From: Topomyia yanbarensis
Lineage: Eukaryota; Arthropoda; Insecta; Diptera; Culicidae
Direction: 5' to 3'
Assembly (NCBI RefSeq): GCF_030247195.1
Contig: NC_080670.1
Location: 92,732,661 to 92,796,660, forward strand
Length of the DNA stretch: 64,000 nucleotides
In this document: one piece after another, positions 24,342-35,045 of the stretch
Layout of the letters: each line of letters starts with the position of its first letter
Numbering within the stretch: the first letter of the stretch is position 1
Position numbers and translations under genes: made by a program
Notes under the pieces: generated by a model
Seen by the model: only the letters and a program-made list of their open reading frames with translations
What the model was told of the DNA's origin: nothing
Database searches by the model: none

Positions 24342-24540
24342 GCTTATGTTCGCTTTGGCGAACGATGCGCTGGATTCGATTCTCGTTGGATGCTGCTGAC
24401 TTCTGCTCTCTATTTCCGGATTGAACTGTTGTCCATGGGTGCGATATAGAGGTGTGTGCCGCGCCGCCGATTTCACGTAAAAATCGGCGACGCGCCAGCG
24501 CCACGCCGTTTGAATGGGAAATTTTCAAATGATTCGTTAT
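24342..24540 (-). other. Possible histone-derived sequence, unidentified
   Basis: Sequence just upstream (minus strand) of the stem-loop. The last ten codons before a TAA weakly resemble a histone H3 C-terminus, but no continuous histone alignment could be made. A perfect hairpin (CGCCGATTT, loop, AAATCGGCG) lies at about 24470-24496. It is reported because of its position opposite the H3 remnant at 24885. Confidence 0.2.
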
Positions 24541-24884
24541 GATAAGTATAAATTAAAAATCAAAATTGGGAATTCTTTTCCATCGTCAACTATTTTTCTT
24601 CTTTTCAAATCTGCAATATTCTTTGAAAATATTGTTGAAATTTTATTGATGAGCAGCTGAAAATACGTTTGGCAACACTGGCCACTAAATGGATGGTGGG
24701 TAAAGACACGTATTCGTTTAGGTTTTGCTAGGATTAGTAGCAGAAAGGAATGAAAAGGTGCATGGCACGAAAAAGAGCGAGCAAGAGAGTGATAGTAGTG
24801 CGTATTCGCGCTACTATACTAAATATTGGTCGGTCGGTTTTCTCATTATTCGTTGTACACCAGAATAGCAGAAATTTTCGCGCC
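24541..24884. other. Spacer between possible divergent histone remnants
   Basis: This AT-rich spacer lies where a shared divergent promoter would be expected. TATA-like sequences (TATACTAAATATT near 24820) and an initiator-like TCATTAT are present, but none is compelling. Confidence 0.3.
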
Positions 24885-25040
24885 ATAGTTCGTATCAAAC
24901 AGACCGTCCGCAAGCGGTCAGCAACGAAAACCATCCGCGAAAGTACCGCAACGTGACGTTGAGAAGCCAAATGCTACGGAACAGGAACCGTCACCCTGTG
25001 AGAAAATCGCCGCTATCGGAAGTGAACGGAATTTTCCTCC
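24885..25040 (+). pseudogene. Histone H3 pseudogene, 5' half
   Basis: Reading from an ATA in place of the ATG, the frame gives VRIKQTVRK where H3 has ARTKQTARK, then KTIRESTAT where H3 has KAPRKQLAT. After a TGA the next segment, GTTGAGAAGCCAAATGCTAC and onward, matches H3 DNA for [22 protein letters not shown] by nucleotide alignment. H3 packages DNA in nucleosomes. The start codon is lost, stops and frame changes are present, and the 3' half is missing, so this is a relic. Confidence 0.6.
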
Positions 25041-25059
25041 CACGATAAAACAAACCTAT

Positions 25060-25075
25060 GGTCCTTTTCAGGTCC
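25060..25075 (+). terminator. Degenerate histone 3' stem-loop
   Basis: GGTCCTTTTCAGGTCC follows the H3 remnant by about 20 bp. The loop and first arm are consensus, but the second arm has T where A is needed for pairing. It supports the histone origin of the preceding sequence. Confidence 0.5.
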
Positions 25076-25133
25076 AATAAATTATATTGCAAAAAAATTT
25101 AATTGAAACTTCATAACACTTCGGTGCACAGTG

Positions 25134-25770
25134 GTCCAGGAAGCGAGATTAGCGGGAAACAATTGTTAACGCATTCATCATTAGGTTTAGAGATTTGGTG
25201 TCTTAGAAAAAATTATTGTGCGTGACAAACTGCATCTTTTGGCTGAAACGGTTTTAGGGTGGCCCTTAAAATGTCTAAGTAGTGGACATTATTTCAAATT
25301 ATAGTTCAGAGAGAATGATACTTTCTTCTGCAATATTGTAGGACAATCAATTCTGAGCAACTTTGTTGAAGATACTAATTTTGTATCTCAAACCGTTTTC
25401 TTTTTATAGTGAGTTCCATATCATAACATAGGGTGTCTCTCAAAAAAGCAGTTTTCTCCGTACAGTTTTTTAATATGATTTTTCTCACAAAAGTACCCTT
25501 CAGTATACTTTTAGAGCATGATTAGCGGCAACTTTTGCTGAAGAAAGAAAAATTTTATCGTAGCTGGTTCAAAAGTTATACTTAATTTTCACTTAAAAAT
25601 ACGCCATTTTCAAATGTCGATATCTCAAAAGGGGGTAAACGAAAATTGATAATTTTGATTGCATTTGAAAGGCTGTGCTTTTGCCTACAATATATTTTTG
25701 CGTATAATTATGCGTATTATAAAGTTTTTTCAAGGATCACATACATTTGCAGGCTTTTCATAATGCAGAA
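25134..25770 (+). repeat. Left arm of a long inverted repeat
   Basis: It starts CACAGTGGTCCAGGAAGCG and matches 34300-35045 in inverted orientation throughout, with indels. No protein is encoded. It could be one long terminal inverted repeat of a DNA element that later received the LINE at 26778, or a separate element copy. Confidence 0.7.
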
Positions 25771-26777
25771 AGACTACCAATCACCAATGACTTGACCTAT
25801 AATTTGCTTCCAATTATTGCCAAGATTTCCCAAAATCTACACAAATTTACAATCGATTTCGTTCATTTGCAGGAACGGTTTTAGCAGGTAGCAGCATCCA
25901 GATCTACAATCTACTAACCTCAAACCAAAAAACAAAATTGACCTTCATATAACAGTATTGTTCAAGTAAAAAAAATCTGATATCTGTTATATAAACGCAA
26001 AAAATTATTCAACATAGTTTTTAATATTTTTAAATGAAATAAGAGAATCATTCAAGTACTTTAAAACGACTCTCGTAGATTTGGTAGACCACTCTGCAAA
26101 GCGCTTAATTGAGTACATCAAGTGCAATACTGAAACCCATAAACTAAGCATGATTTTGATTATCAAATGGGGAACTGATGAGAGTTCGACTCATTGCAGC
26201 TAAGATGTTTGGTAACGATTTCACACACTAGCAGTAATCTTTAAAAGACGCGCTTATTGTGGTTTTTAAATCATCAAATGATCAAAGATTCATCGACGAA
26301 GATAAAAACAGAGAATTGCGCGAATGCAACAATTCCTATATACAGTATGTAAAAAATTGAAGACACCCCTTTATCGTTTCAGTAGTTTTGGTCATAGGAA
26401 AGGTTTGTTGTATTGTACGATGAGCATTCTTTTAACATTTTTGATTTACCGTTTCACAGCCAACAAATAAAAAACTCATACGTCTCCCAACCTTTGAACG
26501 GAACGGATCATTATATTTCACAGTGGTGTTCGGTGTGTAAATTTCAGTGATTCAAGGTCATCCTTTGTTCGTTCATTAGCTGCCATTCTGCTGGTGCCGG
26601 CAGTAAATCCAGTACATTGTTTTCGCTGGTGCGGAACAATCGACGTTGTTTGCAGATAAGTTTTGCTTTATTTTTTTTCCTCGTTTGCTTTCTTTCCTTT
26701 TCCCTACTTTTACTCTACCTTGTAATCAAATAATAAGACACATTCCCGTTTATATAACGCTCTGCCCTCGTGCTTAA
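25771..26777. other. AT-rich DNA and probable LINE 5' UTR
   Basis: The first part is AT-rich without recognised features. From about 26500 the composition changes and includes a pyrimidine-rich tract before the ORF1 start, so the last 250 bp or so are probably the 5' UTR of LINE copy 1. The exact 5' end could not be located. Confidence 0.4.
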
Positions 26778-28103
26778 ATGGCCGAGGGCGAAATATCATC
26801 TGATGTAATCATGGAAGTCCCTGATCCCCCTAATACTCGCATTGCTCCCCGTATAAAGCAGTACCCAGAAGGTTCCTCTGGGCCATGGGTGGTATATTTT
26901 CGGACCGGAGAGAAACCGGTTAATATATTAAAACTTTCTCGAGATCTGACTGCTAATTACCCGGCCGTAACTCAGATAACACGTGTTCGGGCAAACAAGA
27001 TACGTGTTCTAGTGAGTGATCTCGGCCAGGCAAACGCGATTGCTTGCTGTGAGCGCTTTACGCGGAAATTTAAAGCGTACGTGCCTTGTGTGGCCTGTGA
27101 AATCGATGCGGTAGTGTCCGAACCGGGCCTGAAATGCGAAGAACTGTTGGAGCACGGGGTTGGCTGCTTTAAGGACCCCTCACTTGAACAGATTAAGATC
27201 TTGGAATGCAAACAATTGTATACCGCAAACACCGAGGGAGGTAAGACTACCTACTCTCTATCAGGCTAACATCGGGTGACATTCGCCGGGTCCTCTCTTC
27301 CCAACTACATCCTCCTTGACAAGGTTCGCCTGTTCGTACCGCGGGTCATGAACTGCAGCAATTGCAAGCAGTTGGGCCACACAGCCACATATTGTGGAAA
27401 TAAGAAACGATGCGGCAAATGCGAAGGAGAGCATGAGGATGACTCTTGCGACAAAGAAACTGAAAAGTGTATTTGCTGCGGGGGCCCTTCACATGCTCTT
27501 AAATCATGTCCTGCGTACAAGCAGCGCGGGGATAAAATTAAGCGCTCCCTTAAGGAACGCTCAAGCCGTTCTTATGCAGAAATGCTAAAGAATGCTTCGC
27601 CATCTGTCCTGTCCGAAAATCCCTATGCTGGTTTGGCTAACGTTGAGCAAGAATCTGACGACCCACGAGAGGGAACATCTTTGGTTAACCCAGGGGAATC
27701 CAGGAAGAGGAGAAATCCAGCCTCCCCGACATTGCCTCGTAAGGGTGCCAAGGTGTCGTCAACTCAGAGTGCGCCATCTACAACCAATAAATCCAACGGA
27801 AGTGATGCACAAAAGCCGAAGCAATTTGCCCCAGGACTTGGAAATATTAATTCTAACAAGGAGTACCCACCACTTCCAGGGACATCCAAAACCCCAAGTG
27901 TCCCCTTTTTTCAAACAGATACTCAGTCCAGTAGCGGACTAATGAAATTTTCTGACATAGTGGACTTAATTTTCACAGCTTTCAATGTTACTGATCCTCT
28001 TAAAAGCCTTCTGATACGTTTTCTCCCTATAGTGCAAACATTTTTGAAGCAGTTGACTACTAAATGGCCCCTCCTTGCAGCGATCGTATCCTTCGATGGC
28101 TAA
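26778..28103 (+). pseudogene. I-type LINE ORF1 with one nonsense codon
   Basis: The ATG at 26778 starts MAEGEISSDVIMEV. The first part contains an RRM-like region; the second part has three zinc knuckles (CSNCKQLGHTATYC, CGKCEGEHEDDSC, CICCGGPSHALKSC) and a proline/serine-rich, basic tail ending IVSFDG. ORF1 binds LINE RNA. A single TAA at 27267-27269 lies in the same frame; the alignable position in the family most simply had tyrosine, so a point change explains it. The rest of the frame is open, about 442 codons in total. Confidence 0.8.
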
Positions 28104-31100
28104 GTCATCGAACGAGGTCACCGATTCGATCACTGTTCTACAGTGGAACAGCAGAAGTATCCTCCCGAAAATCGATTCCTTTAAATTTTTACTAAATAGT
28201 TTAAAATGTGATGCTTTCGCATTATGTGAAACTTGGTTAACTTCCGATACAAATCTCAACTTCCACGACTTTAATATAATCCGTCTGGATCGAGAAAACC
28301 CCTATGGAGGAGTACTTTTGGGGATCAAAAAGTGCTATTCTTTCAACCGAATTAACCTCCCTTCGACACCAGGCATTGAAATTGTCGCTTGTCAAGTTTT
28401 AATCAAAGGTAAAGACCTTTGCATTGCTTCCATCTACATTCCTCCTAGAGCCTCGGTAGGGCACCGAACGCTTTGTAATATCACGGAATCCTTACCGGCA
28501 CCGCGGCTAGTTCTGGGAGACTTTAACTCGCACGGTACGGTATGGGGTTGTCTTCATGATGATAATAGATCAACATTAATCCAAGATCTTTGCGATAATT
28601 TCAACATGACCATCTTAAACACGGGAGAAATGACGCGGATTCCTACACCACCAGCACGCGCAAGCGCGTTGGATTTGTCGCTTTGCTCGACATCGCTACA
28701 GTTAGATTGCATGTGGAAGGTGATCCCTGATCCCCACGGTAGCGATCATTTGCCTATCGTGATTTCAATTGCTAACGGTTCAAGACCATCGGAAACAATC
28801 AATGTCTCATATGACCTCACAGGGAACATTGATTGGAAGAGTTACGCGACCGCGATATCCGTTAAAATCGAATCCACTCAAGAACTTCCTCCGGAGGAAG
28901 AGTACAGGTTTTTGGCTGGCTTGATTCTCGACAGTGCGAATCAAGCTCAGACTAAACTAGTACCCAGCGCGAATACCCATGGACGGTCTCCCACCCTGTG
29001 GTGGGATAAAGAGTGCTCAGAGCTGTACGCGGAAAAGTCCACTGCATATAAGGCCTTCCGGGAAGACGGGTTACCCGCTAGCTATCAACAGTACGCGTCG
29101 TTAGAAAGGCGAATGAAGAGTCTAATGAAAGCCAAAAAACGCAGTTATTGGCGCCGGTTCGTCGACGAGTTAACGAGAGAAACAGCGATGAGCACTCTTT
29201 GGGGTACGGCTCGACGTATGCGTAACCGTAATAGTGCCAACGAGAACGTGGAATATTCAAACCGTTGGATATTCGCTTTCGCCAAGATCTGTCCGGACTC
29301 TGTCCCGGTACAGAAAACGTGCCGCGCCGCGTCTCCTCACGATACCGCGAACGAAACACCGTTTTCGATGGTGGAGTTCTCACTTGCTCTCTTATCGTGC
29401 AACAATAACGCCCCAGGGTTAGACAGAATCAAATTCAACTTGCTGAAGAATCTGCCTGACACTGCAAAAAGGCGCTTGTTGAATTTATTTAACAAGTTTC
29501 TTGAGGGTAACATTGTCCCTTATGAATGGAGGCAAGTGAAGGTCATCGCCATCCAAAAACCAGGAAAACCAGCCTCCGACCACAACTCGTATCGGCCGAT
29601 TGCAATGCTGTCCTGTATTCGGAAGTTATTCGAGAAAATGATCTTGTTTCGCCTCGACAATTGGGTTGAAGCAAATGGCTTACTGTCAGATACACAATTT
29701 GGCTTCCGCAAAGGCAAAGGGACGAACGATTGCCTTGTGTTGCTCTCTACAGAAATCCAAATGGCCTATGCTAACAAAGAGCAGATGGCATCAGTCTTCT
29801 TGGATATTAAGGGGGCTTTTGACTCAGTTTCTATCAACATTCTGTCAGAGAAGCTGCACCAGCGTGGTCTTTCGCCAATTTTAAATAACTTTTTGCTAAA
29901 CCTGTTGTCTGAAAAGCACATGCACTTTTCGCATGGCGATTTAACAACATCGCGATTTAGCTACATGGGTCTTCCCCAGGGCTCATGTCTAAGTCCCCTG
30001 CTCTACAATTTATACGTGAATGACATTGACGATTGTCTTGCCAATTCATGCACGCTAAGGCAACTTGCAGACGACGGGGTGGTCTCTGTTACAGGGCCCA
30101 AAGCTGCCGACTTGCAAGGACCATTACAAAATACCTTGGACAATTTGTCTGCTTGGGCTCTTCAGCTGGGTATTGAGTTCTCCACGGAGAAAACTGAGTT
30201 GGTTGTTTTTTCTAGGAAGCGTGAGCCGGCGCAACTCCAGCTTTTATTAATGGGTGCAACGATCAACCAGGTTTTCACATTTAAATATCTCGGGGTCTGG
30301 TTCGACTCTAAAGGTACCTGGGGATGTCACATTAGGTATCTGAAACAGAAATGCCAACAAAGGATCAATTTTCTCCGAACAATAACTGGAACATGGTGGG
30401 GTGCTCACCCAGGAGACCTGATCAGGTTGTACCAAACAACGATATTGTCGGTGATGGAGTACGGGTGTTTCTGTTTCCGCTCCGCTGCGAACATACACTT
30501 CATCAAACTGGAGAGAATCCAGTATCGTTGCTTACGCATTGCCTTGGGTTGCATGCACTCGACCCATACGATGAGTCTCGAAGTGCTGGCGGGCGTTCTT
30601 CCGCTAAAAAATCGATTTTGGGAACTCTCATATCGATTGCTCATCCGATGCGACATTCTGAACCCGTTGGTAATTCAAAATTTCGAGAGGCTCGTCGAGC
30701 TTAATTCTCAAACCCGTTTTATGTCCTTGTACTTCGACTACATGGCACAGAGCATCAATCCTTCTTCGTACAATCCCAACCGTGTCCGTTTCCTAGATAC
30801 TTCTGATTCTACTGTATTCTTCGACACATCCATGACGGAAGAGATTCGTGGAATCCCGGACCATATACGCCCGCAGGTGATCCCCAATGTATTTAATAAT
30901 AAATTCCGAGAAGTCGACTGCGACAAAATGTTTTACACTGACGGATCAAATCTCGATGGGTCCACTGGCTTCGGTATCTTCAACAATACTATCACCGCTT
31001 CATTGAAGCTCAATGATCCCGCTTCAGTTTACGTCGCAGAGTTAGCTGCAATTCAGTACACCCTTGGGATCATCGACACTCTGCCCACAGATCACTACTT

Positions 31101-31779
31101 CATCGTTTCGGACAGCCTCAGCTCTATCGAGGCTCTTCGTGCGGTGAAGCCTAAAAAGCAACTCCCGTATTTTCTGGGGAAGATACAGGAGTCCTTGTGT
31201 ACGTTATCTGAAAAATCTTATCAGATTACCTTTGTTTGGGTCCCCTCTCATTGTTCTATCCCGGGCAATGAAAAGGCCGACTCATTAGCAAAGTCGGGCG
31301 CATAAAATGGTGACATATACGAAAGACCAATCTGCTTCAACGAATTTTTTAGTATTTGTCGTCAGAGGACGCTCAAAAGTTGGCAAACCTCGTGGAGCAA
31401 CGGGGAACTTGGACGATGGCTACATTCGATTATCCCAAAGGTATCAACGAAGCCTTGGTTCGGGGGGATGGATGTGGGTCGGGATTTTATTCGCGTAATG
31501 TCCCGACTTATGTCCAATCACTACACCATGGATGCGCATTTGCGGCGTATTGGGCTTGCGGAGAGTAGTCTGTGCGCTTGTGACGAGGGCTATCACGACA
31601 TCGAACACGTTGTCTGGGTATGCGCCGGGTATTGTGACGCCAGGTCTCAGTTAAAGGAATCCCTTCGGGCCCGAGGTAGACCACCCAATGTACCAGTCCG
31701 AGATATGCTGGCAACTCGTGATTTCCCCTATATGTCCCCTATTTATACCTTCATAAAAACGATAAATATCCCAATTTAG
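28096..31779 (+). pseudogene. I-type LINE ORF2: endonuclease, RT, RNase H
   Basis: The ATG at 28096 overlaps the ORF1 stop in ATGGCTAA, suggesting reinitiation. Endonuclease motifs include [25 protein letters not shown] and GSDHLPIV. RT motifs include KPGKPASDHNSYRPI, GFRKGKGTND, DIKGAFDSV, LPQGSCLSP and LADDGVV (catalytic ADD). RNase H starts FYTDGSNLDG with SDSLSS and VPSHCSIPGNEKAD. A single TAA at 31303-31305 follows KSGA; after it the same frame runs to 31779 with a C-terminal CACDEGYHDIEHVVWVC motif. ORF2 nicks target DNA and reverse-transcribes the LINE RNA. Apart from the one stop the frame is intact. Confidence 0.85.
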
Positions 31780-32226
31780 CCCCTCTCTTTTATTTCTCGT
31801 TTTTAGAGTTTCCTTCTGCCTTGTGGAACCGATCAGCTCCAGAGTGCCACTATGTAACCGCCGTCGCCCTTACCACTACGCCTGCATAGAAGGAAACTGA
31901 AGCGAGAGCGACTCGAGATCCGATGACTTTTGAAGGATTCCCCGCGGGTCCGAAGAATACCATCCGCCAATCCGGTACTCGACGACTTACTAGACTGAGG
32001 CGTAAATTTGTTTCGCTGATCCCCCCCCCCCCCGTTCGAGCGAAAGTTGCAAGTTTTGCTCTTCTTTCCCTGTCTCTCCCCTGTCCTTGATACAACTGCT
32101 GCTACACTGATGCGGAAATAAGCCACCCTCTGAATATCTTGACCAAGCATAAGTTTTAGTTAAAAAATTCAAATTAGTATTCTGTATTCCTAGTTTTAAG
32201 ATAGCTATAATTTTTACTCTTTATTG
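30940..32226 (+). repeat. Tandem duplication unit 1 of the LINE 3' end
   Basis: This 1287-bp unit spans RNase H from GACGGATCAAAT through the ORF2 stop and into the 3' UTR, and is followed head-to-tail by a near-identical unit 2. Differences noticed include a single base near 31184, one near 31917, and the lengths of a C-run (13 here at 32021) and a TC repeat. Confidence 0.92.
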
Positions 32227-33510
32227 GACGGATCAAATCTCGATGGGTCCACTGGCTTCGGTATCTTCAACAATACTATCACCGCTTCATTGAAGCTCAA
32301 TGATCCCGCTTCAGTTTACGTCGCAGAGTTAGCTGCAATTCAGTACACCCTTGGGATCATCGACACTCTGCCCACAGATCACTACTTCATCGTTTCGGAC
32401 AGCCTCAGCTCTATCGAGGCTCTTCGTGCGGTGAAGCCTAAAAAGCAACTCCCGTATTTTCTGGGGATGATACAGGAGTCCTTGTGTACGTTATCTGAAA
32501 AATCTTATCAGATTACCTTTGTTTGGGTCCCCTCTCATTGTTCTATCCCGGGCAATGAAAAGGCCGACTCATTAGCAAAGTCGGGCGCATAAAATGGTGA
32601 CATATACGAAAGACCAATCTGCTTCAACGAATTTTTTAGTATTTGTCGTCAGAGGACGCTCAAAAGTTGGCAAACCTCGTGGAGCAACGGGGAACTTGGA
32701 CGATGGCTACATTCGATTATCCCAAAGGTATCAACGAAGCCTTGGTTCGGGGGGATGGATGTGGGTCGGGATTTTATTCGCGTAATGTCCCGACTTATGT
32801 CCAATCACTACACCATGGATGCGCATTTGCGGCGTATTGGGCTTGCGGAGAGTAGTCTGTGCGCTTGTGACGAGGGCTATCACGACATCGAACACGTTGT
32901 CTGGGTATGCGCCGGGTATTGTGACGCCAGGTCTCAGTTAAAGGAATCCCTTCGGGCCCGAGGTAGACCACCCAATGTACCAGTCCGAGATATGCTGGCA
33001 ACTCGTGATTTCCCCTATATGTCCCCTATTTATACCTTCATAAAAACGATAAATATCCCAATTTAGCCCCTCTCTTTTATTTCTCGTTTTTAGAGTTTCC
33101 TTCTGCCTTGTGGAACCGATCAGCTCCAGAGTGCCACTATGTAACCGCCGTCGCCCTTACCACTACGCCTGCATAGAAGGAAACTGAAGCGAGAGCGACT
33201 CGAGGTCCGATGACTTTTGAAGGATTCCCCGCGGGTCCGAAGAATACCATCCGCCAATCCGGTACTCGACGACTTACTAGACTGAGGCGTAAATTTGTTT
33301 CGCTGATCCCCCCCCCCGTTCGAGCGAAAGTTGCAAGTTTTGCTCTTCTTTCCCTGTCTCTCCCCTGTCCTTGATACAACTGCTGCTACACTGATGCGGA
33401 AATAAGCCACCCTCTGAATATCTTGACCAAGCATAAGTTTTAGTTAAAAAATTCAAATTAGTATTCTGTATTCCTAGTTTTAAGATAGCTATAATTTTTA
33501 CTCTTTATTG
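32227..33510 (+). repeat. Tandem duplication unit 2 of the LINE 3' end
   Basis: Near-identical copy of 30940-32226. It contains the RNase H domain again, the same in-frame TAA (32590-32592), the C-terminal domain and the 3' UTR start. The shared stop shows the nonsense change predates the duplication. Confidence 0.92.
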
Positions 33511-33840
33511 AAACTCTTGTCCTCCATCTTGTAAATAGAATTGAATCCCTAGTTTTAAGATTTCTGTGAAGTTTCTCATAAATATTTTTTCCCCCTTTTG
33601 TGTACTAAACTATATTGTTAGTTTTAAGATAACCGTAAAATATTTCGTAAAATACTATTACTCCCCCTCTTGTATATCAAAGTGAATCCCTTGTTTTAAA
33701 TTTTTTCATAAAAAAATCTTTTGGCCCTCTCTTGTATATTGAATCTTATTTCTAGTCTTAAGATAGCTGTAAACTTTTTTTTTCCTTTGTAAAAAAAATA
33801 TTTCAACATTGTAACCTCCTAGTTTTAAGATATCCAAAAT
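33470..33840 (+). repeat. 3' UTR degenerate tandem repeats
   Basis: Variants of TAGTTTTAAGATAGCTGTAA occur about six times at 60-75-bp spacing (near 33476, 33551, 33620, 33692, 33754 and 33820), separated by pyrimidine-rich and A/T-rich spacers. They occupy the 3' UTR between the duplication and the terminal CAAATAAACGAA. Confidence 0.65.
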
Positions 33841-33916
33841 GTAAAAACATAAGCATTTGGCACCGCCAAGCTAACGCATTTGTGCCTATCAAATAAACGA
33901 AATGTATAAAAAAAAA

Positions 33917-34299
33917 CTGAATAAGTTAGTCGTCGTAATAAAGTGTGGCAGTCTAGTAGTGGTAATGGGATTAAATAGAAAAGAACGAGGATGTCTTTAA
34001 TTATTTTACATACTGTACACACCGCCTAAAAACTTCAGTGTAAATTTGCATTTTCGATAGCTCCATTGTTTGTTGGTGGTATGGTAGGGTGGAAGTTAGA
34101 GGAAAGCAATTCTAGTTTCTATTGCACTCGTATAAAAGTTATTTAATATACTGGTTCTCAGGAATAAAGCAAATATATTGACCCTAACGCATTGATCATA
34201 ATTTATATGCATTTCAACTATTGTACATAGGTCGAGTAATTAATGATAGAGTGCGTCACCCTAACGAGTGAGCCCAAAATAGGGTCATCATCCTATTTG
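33917..34299. other. AT-rich non-coding DNA
   Basis: Sequence between the LINE 3' end and the right arm of the inverted repeat. No gene was recognised, and no clear target duplication for LINE copy 1 was identified. Confidence 0.4.
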
Positions 34300-35045
34300 C
34301 AATATGAAAAGCCTGCAAATGTATGTGATCCTTGAAAAGTCTTGACAAGAATTCACAGAATTAGCGTAAAACAAATATTTTTTAATATGAGCGCTGTAGG
34401 ATTATACGCAAAAATGCTTTTACTTAAATTTGATTTATTTGAGAAAGACAAAAAAGCGTTCTCCAATTTTTCAATATATTGTAGGCAAAAGCACAGCCTT
34501 TCAAATGCAATCAAAATTATCAATTTTCGTTTGCCCCCTTTTGAGATATCGACATTTGAAAAGGGCGTATTTTAAATTGAAAATTAAGTATAACTTTTGA
34601 ACCAGACAAGATAAAATTTTTCTTTCTTCAGCATAAGTTGCCTCTAATCTTGCTCTAAAAGTACACTGAATGACACTTTTGTGAGCAAAATCATATTTAA
34701 AAACTGTACGGAGAAAACTGCTTTTTTGAGAGACACCCTAAGTTATGATATGGAACTCACTATAAAATGAAAACGGTTTGAGATACAAAATTAGTATCTT
34801 CAACAAAGTTGCTCAGAATTGATTGTTCTACAATATTGCAGAAGAAAGTATCATTCTCTCTGAACTATAATTTGAAATAATGTCCACAACTTAGACATTT
34901 TAAGGGCCACCTTAAAACCGTTTCAGCCAAAAGATGCAGTTTGTCACGCAGAATAAATGTTTCTAAGACACCAAATCTCTAAACCTAAAGATGAATGCGT
35001 TAACAATTGTTTCCCGCTAATTTCGCTTGCTGGACCACTGTGCAG
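34300..35045 (-). repeat. Right arm of a long inverted repeat
   Basis: Inverted counterpart of 25134-25770, ending CTGGACCACTGTG. It is about 110 bp longer than the left arm because of indels in the inner part. The shared phrase TTTTGAGATATCGACATTTG is conserved in both arms. Confidence 0.7.

Larger units (their letters stand above)
26778..33916 (+). mobile_element. I-type LINE, copy 1 (nearly intact)
   Basis: Two overlapping ORFs encode an ORF1 with three CCHC knuckles and an ORF2 with endonuclease, reverse transcriptase, RNase H and a C-terminal cysteine/histidine motif. RNase H and the knuckled ORF1 place it in the I group (I, Loner, Outcast or LOA-like); the exact clade is not decided. 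The element ends CAAATAAACGAAATGTAT plus an A-run at 33916, the same terminus as copy 2 at 57445. Its 3' end is tandemly duplicated. Each ORF carries one in-frame TAA. Confidence 0.85.

Noticed and set aside
24246..24528. A minus-strand protein gene upstream of the stem-loop at 24326
   Set aside because: No frame aligns convincingly with any histone. Only the stem-loop and a weak end match support it, so it is kept only as a low-confidence note.
31303..32592. In-frame TAA codons as recoded or readthrough codons
   Set aside because: Several unrelated elements here carry TAA, TAG and TGA at different places, and copy 2 encodes leucine where copy 1 has its ORF2 TAA. Ordinary nonsense mutation is simpler.
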